DNA of 45,448 nucleotides, taken from the NCBI GenBank assembly GCA_012521315.1, contig JAAYMP010000033.1, positions 1 to 45,448 of the forward strand. Direction: 5' to 3'. Every line of letters begins with the position of its first letter. The first letter of the stretch is position 1. Positions 1 to 7,596 of this stretch are shown here, in pieces. The position numbers and the translations under genes are program-made. This DNA comes from Bacillota bacterium. Lineage in GTDB: Bacteria; Bacillota; UBA4882; UBA10575. The notes beneath the pieces are model-generated. The model saw only the letters and a list, made by a program, of their open reading frames with translations, was not told the DNA's origin and searched no databases.

Positions 1-612
1 GACCAGGTTGGTCGTGCGCATGATCCCGTCCCAGGTTGACTGGCCGGTGCCATAACGGTTGTCAAAAAGGTGTTTACAAAGGGCGTCGTTGACCGCGATC
101 ATCGGGAAGGCCAACTGTTTTTGCTCCGCCATCGCCCGGAGGCGATGCACCCCGGTGGTCGTCTCTTCACAGCCGCCTTTGACCAAAGGAAGCAGCTCCC
201 GCAGGTTGGTGTGGAGGAGATTCACCAGGTCACCCCCGTCATCAATAATATACTCCGGTTTGTGCTGCAAGGTAGCAGCCAAGTGGGTAAAATACTCTTC
301 TTTCGTCGCCCCGTGCCAGGCAAAAACGGGAATCCCCCGGTGCACTAAGGCCGCCGCCACCTCATCTTGGGTCGACAAAGGGTTACTACCCGTCACGGCA
401 AGTTCCGCGCCTAAGGCCTTCAGGGTCAAGGCCAAATAGGCCGTTTTTGCTTCCAGATGAACCGAGACCGCCAACCGGCGTCCCGCAAAAGGCTGGGCGG
501 CCGCGTATTTTGCGCGAATCCGGTTTAAGATCGGCATATGTCTGCTGACCCATTCGATCTTCTGGTCCCCGGCCGGCGCCAGGTTTAGATTACGGATCTG
601 ACTAGCTACCAT
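1..612 (-). CDS. ahcY: Adenosylhomocysteinase (partial, cut by window edge)
   Basis: N-terminal 204 codons of S-adenosylhomocysteine hydrolase, a cytosolic NAD-dependent enzyme that splits SAH, the product of SAM-dependent methylation, into adenosine and homocysteine. The reading continues off the left edge, so about half of a usual 415-430 residue protein is present and the NAD-binding domain is not seen. Family hallmarks visible are SVHLEAKTAYLALTL, VTGSNPLSTQDEVAAAL and, near the edge, NRYGTGQSTWDGI. The ATG at 612 is chosen because AAGGAG lies 7 bases upstream; the encoded start is MVASQIRNLNLAP. It is transcribed away from the regulator pair at 0.9-1.7 kb. With mtnP-mtnA nearby it suggests a locus for recycling SAM by-products. 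Some relatives act on S-inosylhomocysteine, which cannot be judged here. Confidence 0.95.
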   Translation of the reverse strand, partial: MVASQIRNLNLAPAGDQKIEWVSRHMPILNRIRAKYAAAQPFAGRRLAVSVHLEAKTAYLALTLKALGAELAVTGSNPLSTQDEVAAALVHRGIPVFAWHGATKEEYFTHLAATLQHKPEYIIDDGGDLVNLLHTNLRELLPLVKGGCEETTTGVHRLRAMAEQKQLAFPMIAVNDALCKHLFDNRYGTGQSTWDGIMRTTNLV

Positions 613-658
613 CAGACCACTCCTTCCCGGTCTTTTCTCCAGCTTCCTAAATCACCCA

Positions 659-676
659 ATTATAATATTATATAAT
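659..676. promoter_or_regulatory. AT-rich palindrome with -10-like boxes upstream of ahcY
   Basis: The stretch between ahcY (minus) and the XRE gene (plus), roughly 613-912, holds no gene. At 661-672 is a perfect 12-base palindrome, TATAATATTATA, giving TATAAT-like -10 boxes on both strands. No good -35 box lies 16-18 bases from either, so promoter function is likely only by position and base composition. No SAM, SAH or T-box riboswitch fold was recognised in the gap. Confidence 0.35.
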
Positions 677-912
677 CCCCCAAAAGAAAAAGAGAACCGG
701 TAAAAATCAAGCCGAAAAAACTATTAACTTTTAAGGCCAATGCTACGATTAAATTAATAGTCACCCATTCTTTTTAAACCTTGGGTTGGTTTTAAATCCT
801 CATCTCATAAGTTTGGCCCCGGTCCGGCAAAACCGGCGGCGAACAACAAGGTCATTGGTGGCCGTGCCTCTGGCGCCGGGTGGATTACAGCATCGACAAC
901 GGTGGTGATCAA

Positions 913-1242
913 GTGTCCTTTGGAGCAAGACTTCGAACTTTACGCGAAGAACAGGGCTTATACCAGAAAGATCTTGCCGAAAAACTGGGTCTTTCCCAGA
1001 AAACAATCAGCAATTACGAGAATAATGAAAGATTCCCGGACCAAAACACTTTACGAAAGATTGCTGATTACTTCAATGTATCCATTGATTTCCTTCTCGA
1101 CCGAACCGATATCCGGAATCCCATCGAGATCGTGGCCGCCCACCGCAGCGACGACCCAACCCTGGATTTACCGGAAAACGCGCGCAAGTCGGTGCTCCGT
1201 TTTATAAAAATGGTCAAAGAAGAGTTGGGAATCAAAGAGTAG
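913..1242 (+). CDS. XRE-family helix-turn-helix transcriptional regulator
   Basis: Small DNA-binding protein of about 109 residues with a Cro/C1-type helix-turn-helix in the first 60 residues (FGARLRTLREEQGLYQKDLA, then LGLSQKTISNYENNERFPD and the IADYFNVSIDFLLDRTD ending typical of the family). The C-terminal 40 residues are probably for dimerisation or effector contact. GTG at 913 is preferred because it follows a GGTGG site and gives the usual short lead into the HTH; an in-frame GTG at 880 would add 11 residues but has no good ribosome site. It is followed by an ImmA/IrrE-like gene, a pairing known from phage and ICE repressor/antirepressor modules and from free-standing stress switches. 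No integrase or other mobile gene is near. Confidence 0.9.
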   Translation: MSFGARLRTLREEQGLYQKDLAEKLGLSQKTISNYENNERFPDQNTLRKIADYFNVSIDFLLDRTDIRNPIEIVAAHRSDDPTLDLPENARKSVLRFIKMVKEELGIKE

Positions 1243-1290
1243 AGACCACTTTCCACCTAGAGTTTGGCTCCAAAAAATGGGGGGGTACCC

Positions 1291-1740
1291 TTGCCGAACG
1301 ATTTAATCGCCCTAGCCAAAAAGAACAAGATCGCCTTGAAGTTTTGGGAATTTCAGCCGCCCGTAGAAGCGATTTATTTTTCCTATCCGGGGAAAAACCC
1401 GGTTATTGGCCTGGACTACCGGATCACAAAGGATTTAAACCATTTCCGTTGCGTCCTCGCGGAAGAACTCGGCCATTTTTTTTCTACACGGCAAGAACTA
1501 AACATCATCCACTACCATTGCCGGAACCGGATCGGCATCTACCGTGAGGAGTACCAGGCGCTGGTCTGGGCCGTCAACTATCTCATCCCCGACCATGAAC
1601 TGGAGATGGCTTATAAGCAGATGCCGCCGTGGCAACTAAAAGATTTCTTCCGGGTCGACCCGGAGTTTATGGCCTTTAAATTAAGCCTCTCCAAAGACAA
1701 ACTTTTGGATTGCCTCAACCAAGCCAACATGCATGCCTAA
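1291..1740 (+). CDS. ImmA/IrrE-family putative metallopeptidase
   Basis: About 150-residue protein of the ImmA/IrrE (DUF955) family, whose members cleave or inactivate a partner XRE repressor. The core is at about residues 45-70: LNHFRCVLAEELGHFF followed by STRQ. The zinc motif would normally be HExxH; here the first histidine is glutamate (EELGH). Related phage and Firmicute proteins also show an AEELGH form, from memory, so this need not mean inactivity. TTG at 1291 is chosen because a run of seven G (1279-1285) lies just upstream; TTG at 1264 would add nine residues. It lies 48 bases behind the XRE gene, presumably one transcript. It is convergent with mtnA: the two stop codons are 2 bases apart with no terminator between. 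Confidence 0.8.
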   Translation: MPNDLIALAKKNKIALKFWEFQPPVEAIYFSYPGKNPVIGLDYRITKDLNHFRCVLAEELGHFFSTRQELNIIHYHCRNRIGIYREEYQALVWAVNYLIPDHELEMAYKQMPPWQLKDFFRVDPEFMAFKLSLSKDKLLDCLNQANMHA

Positions 1741-1742
1741 AT

Positions 1743-2795
1743 TTAGTCTGCTGGCGAACGCTCCACCCGCAGGTCAATCTTTCCCCCTTGGTTCCAAAAA
1801 ACCCCTTGCTCCGTGATCCACGCTTGCACAAAGCGGGCCGGTGTTAAATCAAAGGCCGGATTATAGACCGCCACCCCTTCCGGGGCGATTTGTTGCCCGC
1901 GCCAGCCGGTAACCTCCTCCGCGGCCCTTTCCTCGATGGGAATCCGTTGTCCGTCGGGGAGCGTCAGGTCAAAAGTGGACATCGGCGCCGCCACATAAAA
2001 AGGAATCCCGTGGGCATGGGCCAAGACCGCCAGCATATAAGTGCCGATTTTGTTAACCACATCCCCGTTGGCGGCAATCCGGTCCGCTCCCGTTAATACC
2101 GCCTGGATCCACCCTTGTTGCATAAGGTAACCCGCCATGCTATCCGTGATCAGGGTAACCGGAATGCCGTCTTTCATCAGCTCCCAAGTGGTCAGTCTGG
2201 CCCCTTGTAGTAACGGCCTGGTTTCGCAGGCCACAGTTTTGATGCATTTCCCCGCCTGGACCGCCGCCCGAATCACCGCCAACGCCGTCCCGTAGGCCAC
2301 CGTAGCCAGCGCCCCCGCGTTACAGATGGTTAAAACCGTCATCCCGTCGGTCAAGAGCGCCGCGCCATGAACGCCCAGGCGGCGGTTGGTTTCGATATCT
2401 TCCTGGTATAACCGAAGGGCTTCCGCTTCCAACGCCGCCGCCACCGCCTCCGGGGATTCCGTCCGGTGGGCGGTCGCGACCTTCTCCATCCGGCCCAAGG
2501 CCCAAAACAGATTGACCGCGGTTGGTCGCGTCCCGGCCAGTTCGGTAAAGACCGTCGCCAACCCGGCGAACAAGTCCGCCTTCTTTTGGATGAGCTCATA
2601 AGCGCCCAAAACCACCCCAAAGGCGCCGGCGATGCCGATGGCCGGCGCCCCCCGCACCACGAGGCGCCGGATCGCCTCGGCCACGGCCCGGTAATCCTTA
2701 CAGACCAAATAAACCTCCCGCTCCGGCAGTTGCGTCTGGTCCAACAAGATCAACGACCGCGCTTCCCACCGGAGGGTGACAAAGGCCTCGTTCAA
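1743..2795 (-). CDS. mtnA: S-methyl-5-thioribose-1-phosphate isomerase
   Basis: Converts 5-methylthioribose-1-phosphate to 5-methylthioribulose-1-phosphate in methionine salvage; cytosolic, eIF2B-alpha/MtnA family. At 350 residues it is full length. Signatures include VVRGAPAIGIAGAFGV near residue 50, TICNAGALATVAYGTAL with the catalytic Cys near residue 160, and TGADRIAANGDVVNKIGT with the catalytic Asp near residue 240. TTG at 2795 follows GAGGAGG by 7 bases. It overlaps the mtnP stop by 4 bases (TTGA), so the two are translationally coupled. No further salvage genes (mtnB, mtnK, mtnW, mtnX) are in the window, so the fate of the product is unknown here. Confidence 0.96.
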   Translation of the reverse strand: MNEAFVTLRWEARSLILLDQTQLPEREVYLVCKDYRAVAEAIRRLVVRGAPAIGIAGAFGVVLGAYELIQKKADLFAGLATVFTELAGTRPTAVNLFWALGRMEKVATAHRTESPEAVAAALEAEALRLYQEDIETNRRLGVHGAALLTDGMTVLTICNAGALATVAYGTALAVIRAAVQAGKCIKTVACETRPLLQGARLTTWELMKDGIPVTLITDSMAGYLMQQGWIQAVLTGADRIAANGDVVNKIGTYMLAVLAHAHGIPFYVAAPMSTFDLTLPDGQRIPIEERAAEEVTGWRGQQIAPEGVAVYNPAFDLTPARFVQAWITEQGVFWNQGGKIDLRVERSPAD

Positions 2796-3595
2796 GGCTG
2801 ATCCTCCTCAAAAAACCGGTCGACGTTGGGAACGGCCTGCCGGCAACGGCAGTTGCGCTCCGGGGGTATAGCAACCAGCACCCGCATCAAGAGTTGTTTC
2901 AAACGCTCGTTATTCTCGGCCATCAGGGCGACCACTTCCTCATGGGTCAACGGGCCGGCCGCGATCCCCGCCGCATAGTTGGTCACCAGCGAGATGGTGG
3001 CGTAGCAGATCCCGGCTTCCCGGGCTAAAACCACCTCCGGGACATTGGTCATCCCCACTAAATCCCCACCCAGCTTGGCAAACATCCGAATCTCGGCCGG
3101 GGTCTCAAACCGCGGTCCCTCCGTGCAGACATATGTCCCACCGTCATGGGCTTTATAACCCAATTCCGCAGCGGCCTTGAGCACTGCATGCCGGAGTTCC
3201 GGACAATAGGGTTCTGTATAGTCAACATGGATCACCCCCGCGGGGCCCCCTTCAAAGAACGTACTGGGCCGTCCTTTGGTGAAATCGATAAATTGGTTGA
3301 TCAGAACCATCTCCCCCGGGCGCATCGCCGGGTTTAAACTCCCCACGGCGGTGGTGGCCAAAATGCGCTTCACCCCCAAACGCCGCAGTCCCCAGATGTT
3401 CGCCCGGTAATTAATCCGGTGCGGCGGTACGGTATGACCTGCGCCGTGCCGGGGAAGGAAAGCAACCTCAAGGCCGTTGTATGCGCCGACGGTCGGCCTC
3501 ACCTCGCCATAGGGGGTTTGGATCTTGACCTCTTTCGTATTGGTTAAGATGGCCGGGTCATAGACGCCGGTCCCGCCGATAATTGCCACTTCCAT
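2792..3595 (-). CDS. mtnP: S-methyl-5'-thioadenosine phosphorylase
   Basis: Phosphorolytic cleavage of 5'-methylthioadenosine (from polyamine and related SAM reactions) to adenine and 5-methylthioribose-1-phosphate, the substrate of MtnA. It belongs to the PNP/MTAP family, about 267 residues. Visible are the phosphate loop GGTGVYDP, PRHGAGHTVPPHRINYRANI, ATTAVGSLNP, CTEGPRFETPAEI and MTNVPEVVLAREAGICYA. ATG at 3595 is used because GGGAG lies 9 bases upstream; an in-frame ATG at 3616 would add seven residues but has a poorly spaced site. It is first gene of the mtnP-mtnA operon. The 130 bases upstream show no clear promoter or riboswitch. Confidence 0.95.
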   Translation of the reverse strand: MEVAIIGGTGVYDPAILTNTKEVKIQTPYGEVRPTVGAYNGLEVAFLPRHGAGHTVPPHRINYRANIWGLRRLGVKRILATTAVGSLNPAMRPGEMVLINQFIDFTKGRPSTFFEGGPAGVIHVDYTEPYCPELRHAVLKAAAELGYKAHDGGTYVCTEGPRFETPAEIRMFAKLGGDLVGMTNVPEVVLAREAGICYATISLVTNYAAGIAAGPLTHEEVVALMAENNERLKQLLMRVLVAIPPERNCRCRQAVPNVDRFFEEDQP

Positions 3596-3729
3596 CTTGA
3601 CCGCTCCCTTCCACATCTTCCCTTTATTCTTCTGTAAATCAATTATGCACCCCTTTGCTTCCGCCCTGGGGCACTTTAAGCAAAGACCGTTAGCTCTATC
3701 ATTCGGGTCCAGACCGGAAGAATCCTGCT

Positions 3730-3758
3730 AAAAAAGAAAACACCCATTGGTATGGGTT
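3730..3758 (-). terminator. Second intrinsic terminator behind pgi
   Basis: On the minus strand ACCCAT-ACCA-ATGGGT forms a 6-pair hairpin followed by GTTTTCTTTTTT. It lies about 40 bases beyond the first pgi terminator and shields mtnP-mtnA from read-through. Confidence 0.65.
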
Positions 3759-3792
3759 GGCGGGCAAGGCTTCCCAGCGGCGCCTGAACACA

Positions 3793-3823
3793 GCAAAAAA
3801 ACCGCCGGGCGGCCGGCGGTTCT
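3793..3823 (-). terminator. Intrinsic terminator of pgi
   Basis: Minus-strand hairpin ACCGCCGG-CCGC-CCGGCGGT (3801-3820) followed by a run of T (3794-3800). It begins 11 bases past the pgi stop codon. Confidence 0.9.
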
Positions 3824-3833
3824 TCTTTCCTTT

Positions 3834-5186
3834 TTACTTCCCCAGGCGGGCCAACAACTGTTGGCGCCGTTCTTCGAAGCCGGCTTTGCCCAGCAGGGCA
3901 AAGATATTCTTCTTATATTCCTCAACACCTGGCTGGTCGAAGGGGTTGACCCCCAGCAGATAACCGCTCATCCCACAGGCTTTTTCGAAGAAGTAGACCA
4001 GATAACCGAAGTTGAACGGGGACAATTCCGGGATCTTCACGACCAAACAGGGAACACCGCCATCCTGGTGGGCCAGGAGCGTCCCCCGGAGCGCCTGCCG
4101 GTTCATCTCGTCGACCCGTTGACCGGCGATGTAGTTTAGTCCGTCCGGATCGCCGGGCGTCGCCGGCAGCACCAAGCTGGACCGGTCTTCCTCCACCGCC
4201 AGAATGGTTTCGAAGAAAAGGCGCCGCCCATCCTGGATGTACTGGCCGAGCGAATGCAGATCGGTAGTGAAAGCAACGGCCGCCGGAAAGAGCCCTTTCC
4301 CGTCTTTGCCTTCGCTCTCGCCGAACAACTGTTTCCACCATTCGGCAAAATAATGCAAAGCCGGTTCGTAGTTGACCATTAACTCGATGCTCTTTCCCTT
4401 CTGGTAGAAGAGGTAGCGCAAAGCGGCGTACAGATAGGCCTGGTTCCGCTCCAGGTCCGGATGGGCACAGGCGTCGTAAGCCGCGCCCGCCCCGGCCAGG
4501 ATCGGATCAAGGTCAATTCCAGCCGCGGCAATCGGCAGGGTCCCAACGGGCGATAAAACTGAATAACGCCCGCCAATGTCGGCCGGAATCGTGAAAGTTG
4601 TGTAGCCCTCTTCCTCGGCCAACCGCCGCAGGGCGCCCCGCTGGCGGTCGGTAGTGGCGAAGATCCGGGCCGCTGCGCCTTTTTTCCCGTATTTCTCCTC
4701 CGCCAATTGCTTCAGGAAACGGAAGGCCACCGCGGTCTCGGTGGTCGTCCCGGATTTCGAGATCACATTGATACTGAATTCTTTCTCTTTTAAGTAATTT
4801 AACAACTGCTCAAGATAAGCCCCGCTTAAATGGTGACCGGCAAAGATCACTTCCGGATCGCCCACCCGGGGAGACGCGGGACGAAAATAGGGCGTCAAGA
4901 TCGCCAACGCCGCCCGCGCGCCCAGATACGAACCGCCAATGCCGGCCACTACCAACACTTCTGAACTCTCCCGGATCCGGGCGGCCGCCGCTTTAACCGC
5001 TTCAAGTTCCGCTTGGTCGAGGCTGACCGGAAGGTCGAGCCACCCCAAAAAATCCTTCCCCGCGCCGCGCTTTTCCGTCATTTGCCGGTGGATGGCCTCC
5101 ACCCGGGGGGCAAGCATGTCCAATTCTTCCCGCCGGAAAAATTTTAATGCTCCGCTGTAATCCAGAACGATGCCCCGTTGACCCAA
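3834..5186 (-). CDS. pgi: Glucose-6-phosphate isomerase
   Basis: Interconverts glucose-6-phosphate and fructose-6-phosphate in glycolysis and gluconeogenesis; cytosolic. At 450 residues it matches the Bacillus-type length. Motifs in order are VVAGIGGSYLGARAAL (sugar-phosphate loop, about residue 80), ISKSGTTTETAVAFR (about 140), GGRYSVLSPVG (about 205), the EGKDGKGLFPAAVAF region, and the C-terminal NPFDQPGVEEYKKNIFALLG that carries the catalytic Lys. TTG at 5186 is used with a GGTG site just upstream. It lies 54 bases after degV with no terminator between, so the two may be co-transcribed. Two terminators follow. Confidence 0.96.
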   Translation of the reverse strand: MGQRGIVLDYSGALKFFRREELDMLAPRVEAIHRQMTEKRGAGKDFLGWLDLPVSLDQAELEAVKAAAARIRESSEVLVVAGIGGSYLGARAALAILTPYFRPASPRVGDPEVIFAGHHLSGAYLEQLLNYLKEKEFSINVISKSGTTTETAVAFRFLKQLAEEKYGKKGAAARIFATTDRQRGALRRLAEEEGYTTFTIPADIGGRYSVLSPVGTLPIAAAGIDLDPILAGAGAAYDACAHPDLERNQAYLYAALRYLFYQKGKSIELMVNYEPALHYFAEWWKQLFGESEGKDGKGLFPAAVAFTTDLHSLGQYIQDGRRLFFETILAVEEDRSSLVLPATPGDPDGLNYIAGQRVDEMNRQALRGTLLAHQDGGVPCLVVKIPELSPFNFGYLVYFFEKACGMSGYLLGVNPFDQPGVEEYKKNIFALLGKAGFEERRQQLLARLGK

Positions 5187-5240
5187 CTTTTCACCACAAC
5201 CCTTTCCGCTAGTAGTTTCTTTTCCCCACTGGCGCCGGGA

Positions 5241-6095
5241 CTAACTTTCCCCCTGGAAGAAAACGGCGATACAGCCGGGGCCCGTGTGCGTCCCGACCGT
5301 GGAAGAGATCTCACCAATCCGGACCACTTTAACGTTATAAAGCTTTTTAATTTCGGCGGCCAAAGCCTCCGCCTCTTCCGCACAACGGGAGTGGCCAATG
5401 GCGATCAACTGGTTGTACAATTCACGCCCCTCGGCCGCCATGATCTCCAGCAGACGTTTGATGGCCCGCCGCCGGCCCCGCGTTTTCTCCCGCGGAACAA
5501 TCCGGCCTTCCTTATTTACTTCGAGGATGAGCTTGATGTTCAAGACATCGCCCATCACCGCCTGTACCCGGCTGATCCGTCCGCCCTTCTTGAGGTATTC
5601 CAGGGTGTCCAGGGTAAAAACGGAGTACAAACGGGAACGCATCCCCGTCAATTCCTTGATAATTTCGTTTTTCCCCTTCCCCGCCGCCGCCATCTCCTGC
5701 GCTTTGAGGACTAAAAGCCCTTGGCCCAGCGAGGCGGTGCGGGAATCAAAGACCGCAACCCGCTCTTTTTGGTCGATCTGCTCCCGGGCTGCCAAGGCAC
5801 TTTCGTAGGTACCGCTCATCCCGGAGGAGATCGTAATCACCACAATCTCCTGCCCCCCCGCCGCCGCTTCCTGCATCACCCGGAGAAAGTCGCCGGGGGT
5901 CGGTTGCGCTGTCGTCGGTAGCTTCACCGCGGAAGTCAGGAGCCCGTAAAACTCCTCGCGGCCCAGATCAAACCCGTCCCGATAGGACCGGTCGGGGAAA
6001 TTTATGGTCATCGGGACCACGCCAATCCCGGCGCTCGCGAGGAAATTCATGGTTAGATCACAAGCGGTGTCGGTTATTATTTTAACTTTATTCAC
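5241..6095 (-). CDS. DegV family fatty-acid-binding protein
   Basis: About 284-residue DegV/EDD-fold protein. In Gram-positive bacteria such proteins (FakB type) bind a fatty acid for phosphorylation by FakA; no FakA gene is here, so the exact role is open. Visible are the N-terminal KIITDTACDLTMNFL, the ligand region PTTAQPTPGDFLRVM, ITISSGMSGTYESA, the DTLEYLKKGGRISRVQ helix, and the C-terminal HTGPGCIAVFF. GTG at 6095 is preferred (GGAGG 6 bases upstream) over a TTG one codon earlier. It precedes pgi on the same strand. Confidence 0.92.
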   Translation of the reverse strand: MNKVKIITDTACDLTMNFLASAGIGVVPMTINFPDRSYRDGFDLGREEFYGLLTSAVKLPTTAQPTPGDFLRVMQEAAAGGQEIVVITISSGMSGTYESALAAREQIDQKERVAVFDSRTASLGQGLLVLKAQEMAAAGKGKNEIIKELTGMRSRLYSVFTLDTLEYLKKGGRISRVQAVMGDVLNIKLILEVNKEGRIVPREKTRGRRRAIKRLLEIMAAEGRELYNQLIAIGHSRCAEEAEALAAEIKKLYNVKVVRIGEISSTVGTHTGPGCIAVFFQGES

Positions 6096-6263
6096 CAAAT
6101 CCCTCCTTCTTTCCTAAAAAAAGAGACGTTTATTCTTCTTTGACGTAACGGGTTTTAAAAAGTTACCTTCTTAAATTTTTTCCGAATAATACTTTTCCGC
6201 CCGTCAGCGGTCACGCGTCAAATTTCCTTTCATCCGCCCGCGGTAACCAGCGGAAACACCCGG

Positions 6264-6488
6264 CTATGCGCCGGGGACCAGTCCCTCGCGCAGTCCCGTA
6301 TAAAGATCAAGCCAAATGCTTTCCACATAGGGCAGATCCACCTCGCTGGCCAACAGAATACTTAAAAACAAGCCCAAAAGCATCAGCAGGGTAAAGACCG
6401 CCAGTTCCCGCCAGTACTCACCGGCCACTAAACCACGGGCTTCGTAAAGGAAGAGGCCGAGAAAGATCAGCACAAGAAGGATGATCAT
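6264..6488 (-). CDS. Small two-helix membrane protein of the ger operon (GerD-subunit-like)
   Basis: 74-residue protein with two predicted membrane helices (residues about 2-20 and 30-47) and a short polar tail. It starts inside the gerB stop region (4-base overlap), so it is translated with the germination receptor. Small two-helix 'D' proteins are known from several Bacillus gerA-type operons and modulate receptor function. Sequence identity to those cannot be tested here, so the assignment rests on size, topology and place. It is last in the operon, and no intrinsic terminator with a T run was found behind it. Confidence 0.7.
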   Translation of the reverse strand: MIILLVLIFLGLFLYEARGLVAGEYWRELAVFTLLMLLGLFLSILLASEVDLPYVESIWLDLYTGLREGLVPGA

Positions 6489-7576
6489 GATTTCATCTCC
6501 CGCTGTGCACTACCCCGCAGGAAAGACACACCCAAGGTGAGCAGCGGCAGGAAAAGGGAGAAAAAGAGGCCGAAGAAGGGTTGCGCAAGCTTGATATATT
6601 CCAAATGAAGACTGATACTGGGGTAAAGTTGCTGGGCGACAAATAAGATCATGACTCCCAACGGAAAGGCCAGCGGCTGATAGACGCGTAAGTTAAAGAT
6701 CTGGGCGGTCCCCACCGCCAGGATATATAAACAAAGCATAATTTTGATGAAACCCATCGTCAAAAAGTTGAGGAGGGGGATCAGTTCCAGCCGCGTAAAT
6801 ACTTGCCCAATATTGATCATCCGGTAAAATTCGTAGGTGGGAAAGACAAACAGTTCACCGGTTTTCCCAAAGACACTGACGGCTAAAAATTGCAGCAAGC
6901 TCAAAAGACCACCGGCGGCCAGTATCCCCCAGAAAATTGCCGTCCTCACCTTCTGCGGCCGGTTGACCTGGGGCAAAAGCATTAAAATGGCCACATTCTG
7001 GCCAAAGGGAAAAAGGGAAATGCCCAGCGTGTTCCATAGTACCGTCGGCAGCGGCAGGTTAAAAAAGGGGTATAGGTTCTCCAGTTCCATGATATTAAGC
7101 ACCAAAAAAACGGAGAGCAGGATCAACCCCGCGGTCGCCAGGATCAAAGGTTCATTGCACCGGGCGATGACTTCCAATCCGCGGCGACAACCATAAACCA
7201 CCGTGATCACCCAGGGAATCACCAGCGCCAGGTCGGGGGTGGCGGTAAAGACTCTCGTCTTCAGCAGGGTGACAAAGACCGCCAGGGCGTTCGCGCCAAT
7301 CTGCAAGAAAAACCACATAAACAGGAGGGAAAACAGCCGGCCGATTACTGGTCCGTAAACGATCTCATGAATCTCAAAGAGGGTTTTCCCCGGATAACGA
7401 CGGAAAAGAAACAGGCAAAGATAGGCAAAGACCAAGGACATTCCCATGGCGAGCAGAATAATCAACCATAGATTTTGCCAAGCCTCAAGCCCCGACGGCA
7501 GCACAATCCAACTGCCAATGGTAAAACTCATCACCAGAAAGGTTAATTGTCGGGGTGAGATCTGTTCTTTGGTCAT
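6485..7576 (-). CDS. Spore germination receptor permease subunit (GerB type)
   Basis: 363-residue integral protein with about ten membrane helices, of the GerAB/APC amino-acid permease superfamily. It is the nutrient-sensing, channel-like subunit of a germinant receptor in the inner spore membrane. Typical features are the N-terminal ISPRQLTFLVMSFTIGSWIV, the P-G-KTLFEIHE segment near residue 65, NLYPFFNLP near 190, and TYEFYRMINIGQVFTRLE near 255. It lies 20 bases after gerC and overlaps the next small gene by 4 bases. The germinant cannot be deduced. Confidence 0.93.
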   Translation of the reverse strand: MTKEQISPRQLTFLVMSFTIGSWIVLPSGLEAWQNLWLIILLAMGMSLVFAYLCLFLFRRYPGKTLFEIHEIVYGPVIGRLFSLLFMWFFLQIGANALAVFVTLLKTRVFTATPDLALVIPWVITVVYGCRRGLEVIARCNEPLILATAGLILLSVFLVLNIMELENLYPFFNLPLPTVLWNTLGISLFPFGQNVAILMLLPQVNRPQKVRTAIFWGILAAGGLLSLLQFLAVSVFGKTGELFVFPTYEFYRMINIGQVFTRLELIPLLNFLTMGFIKIMLCLYILAVGTAQIFNLRVYQPLAFPLGVMILFVAQQLYPSISLHLEYIKLAQPFFGLFFSLFLPLLTLGVSFLRGSAQREMKS

Positions 7577-7596
7577 CCGGGCCCTCCTTTGGCCTT

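Noticed and set aside
59..439. Plus-strand open frames within ahcY
   Set aside because: They are in antisense frames of a gene with clear family motifs and have no ribosome sites.
880..1740. XRE plus ImmA-like pair as evidence of an integrated mobile element
   Set aside because: No integrase, relaxase, attachment repeats or composition change were found around it; the pair alone is not enough.
3617..3726. Possible SAM-type or other riboswitch in the mtnP leader
   Set aside because: I could not fold the leader into any known SAM, SAH or preQ1 consensus; only a weak CCCC/GGGG pairing is seen.
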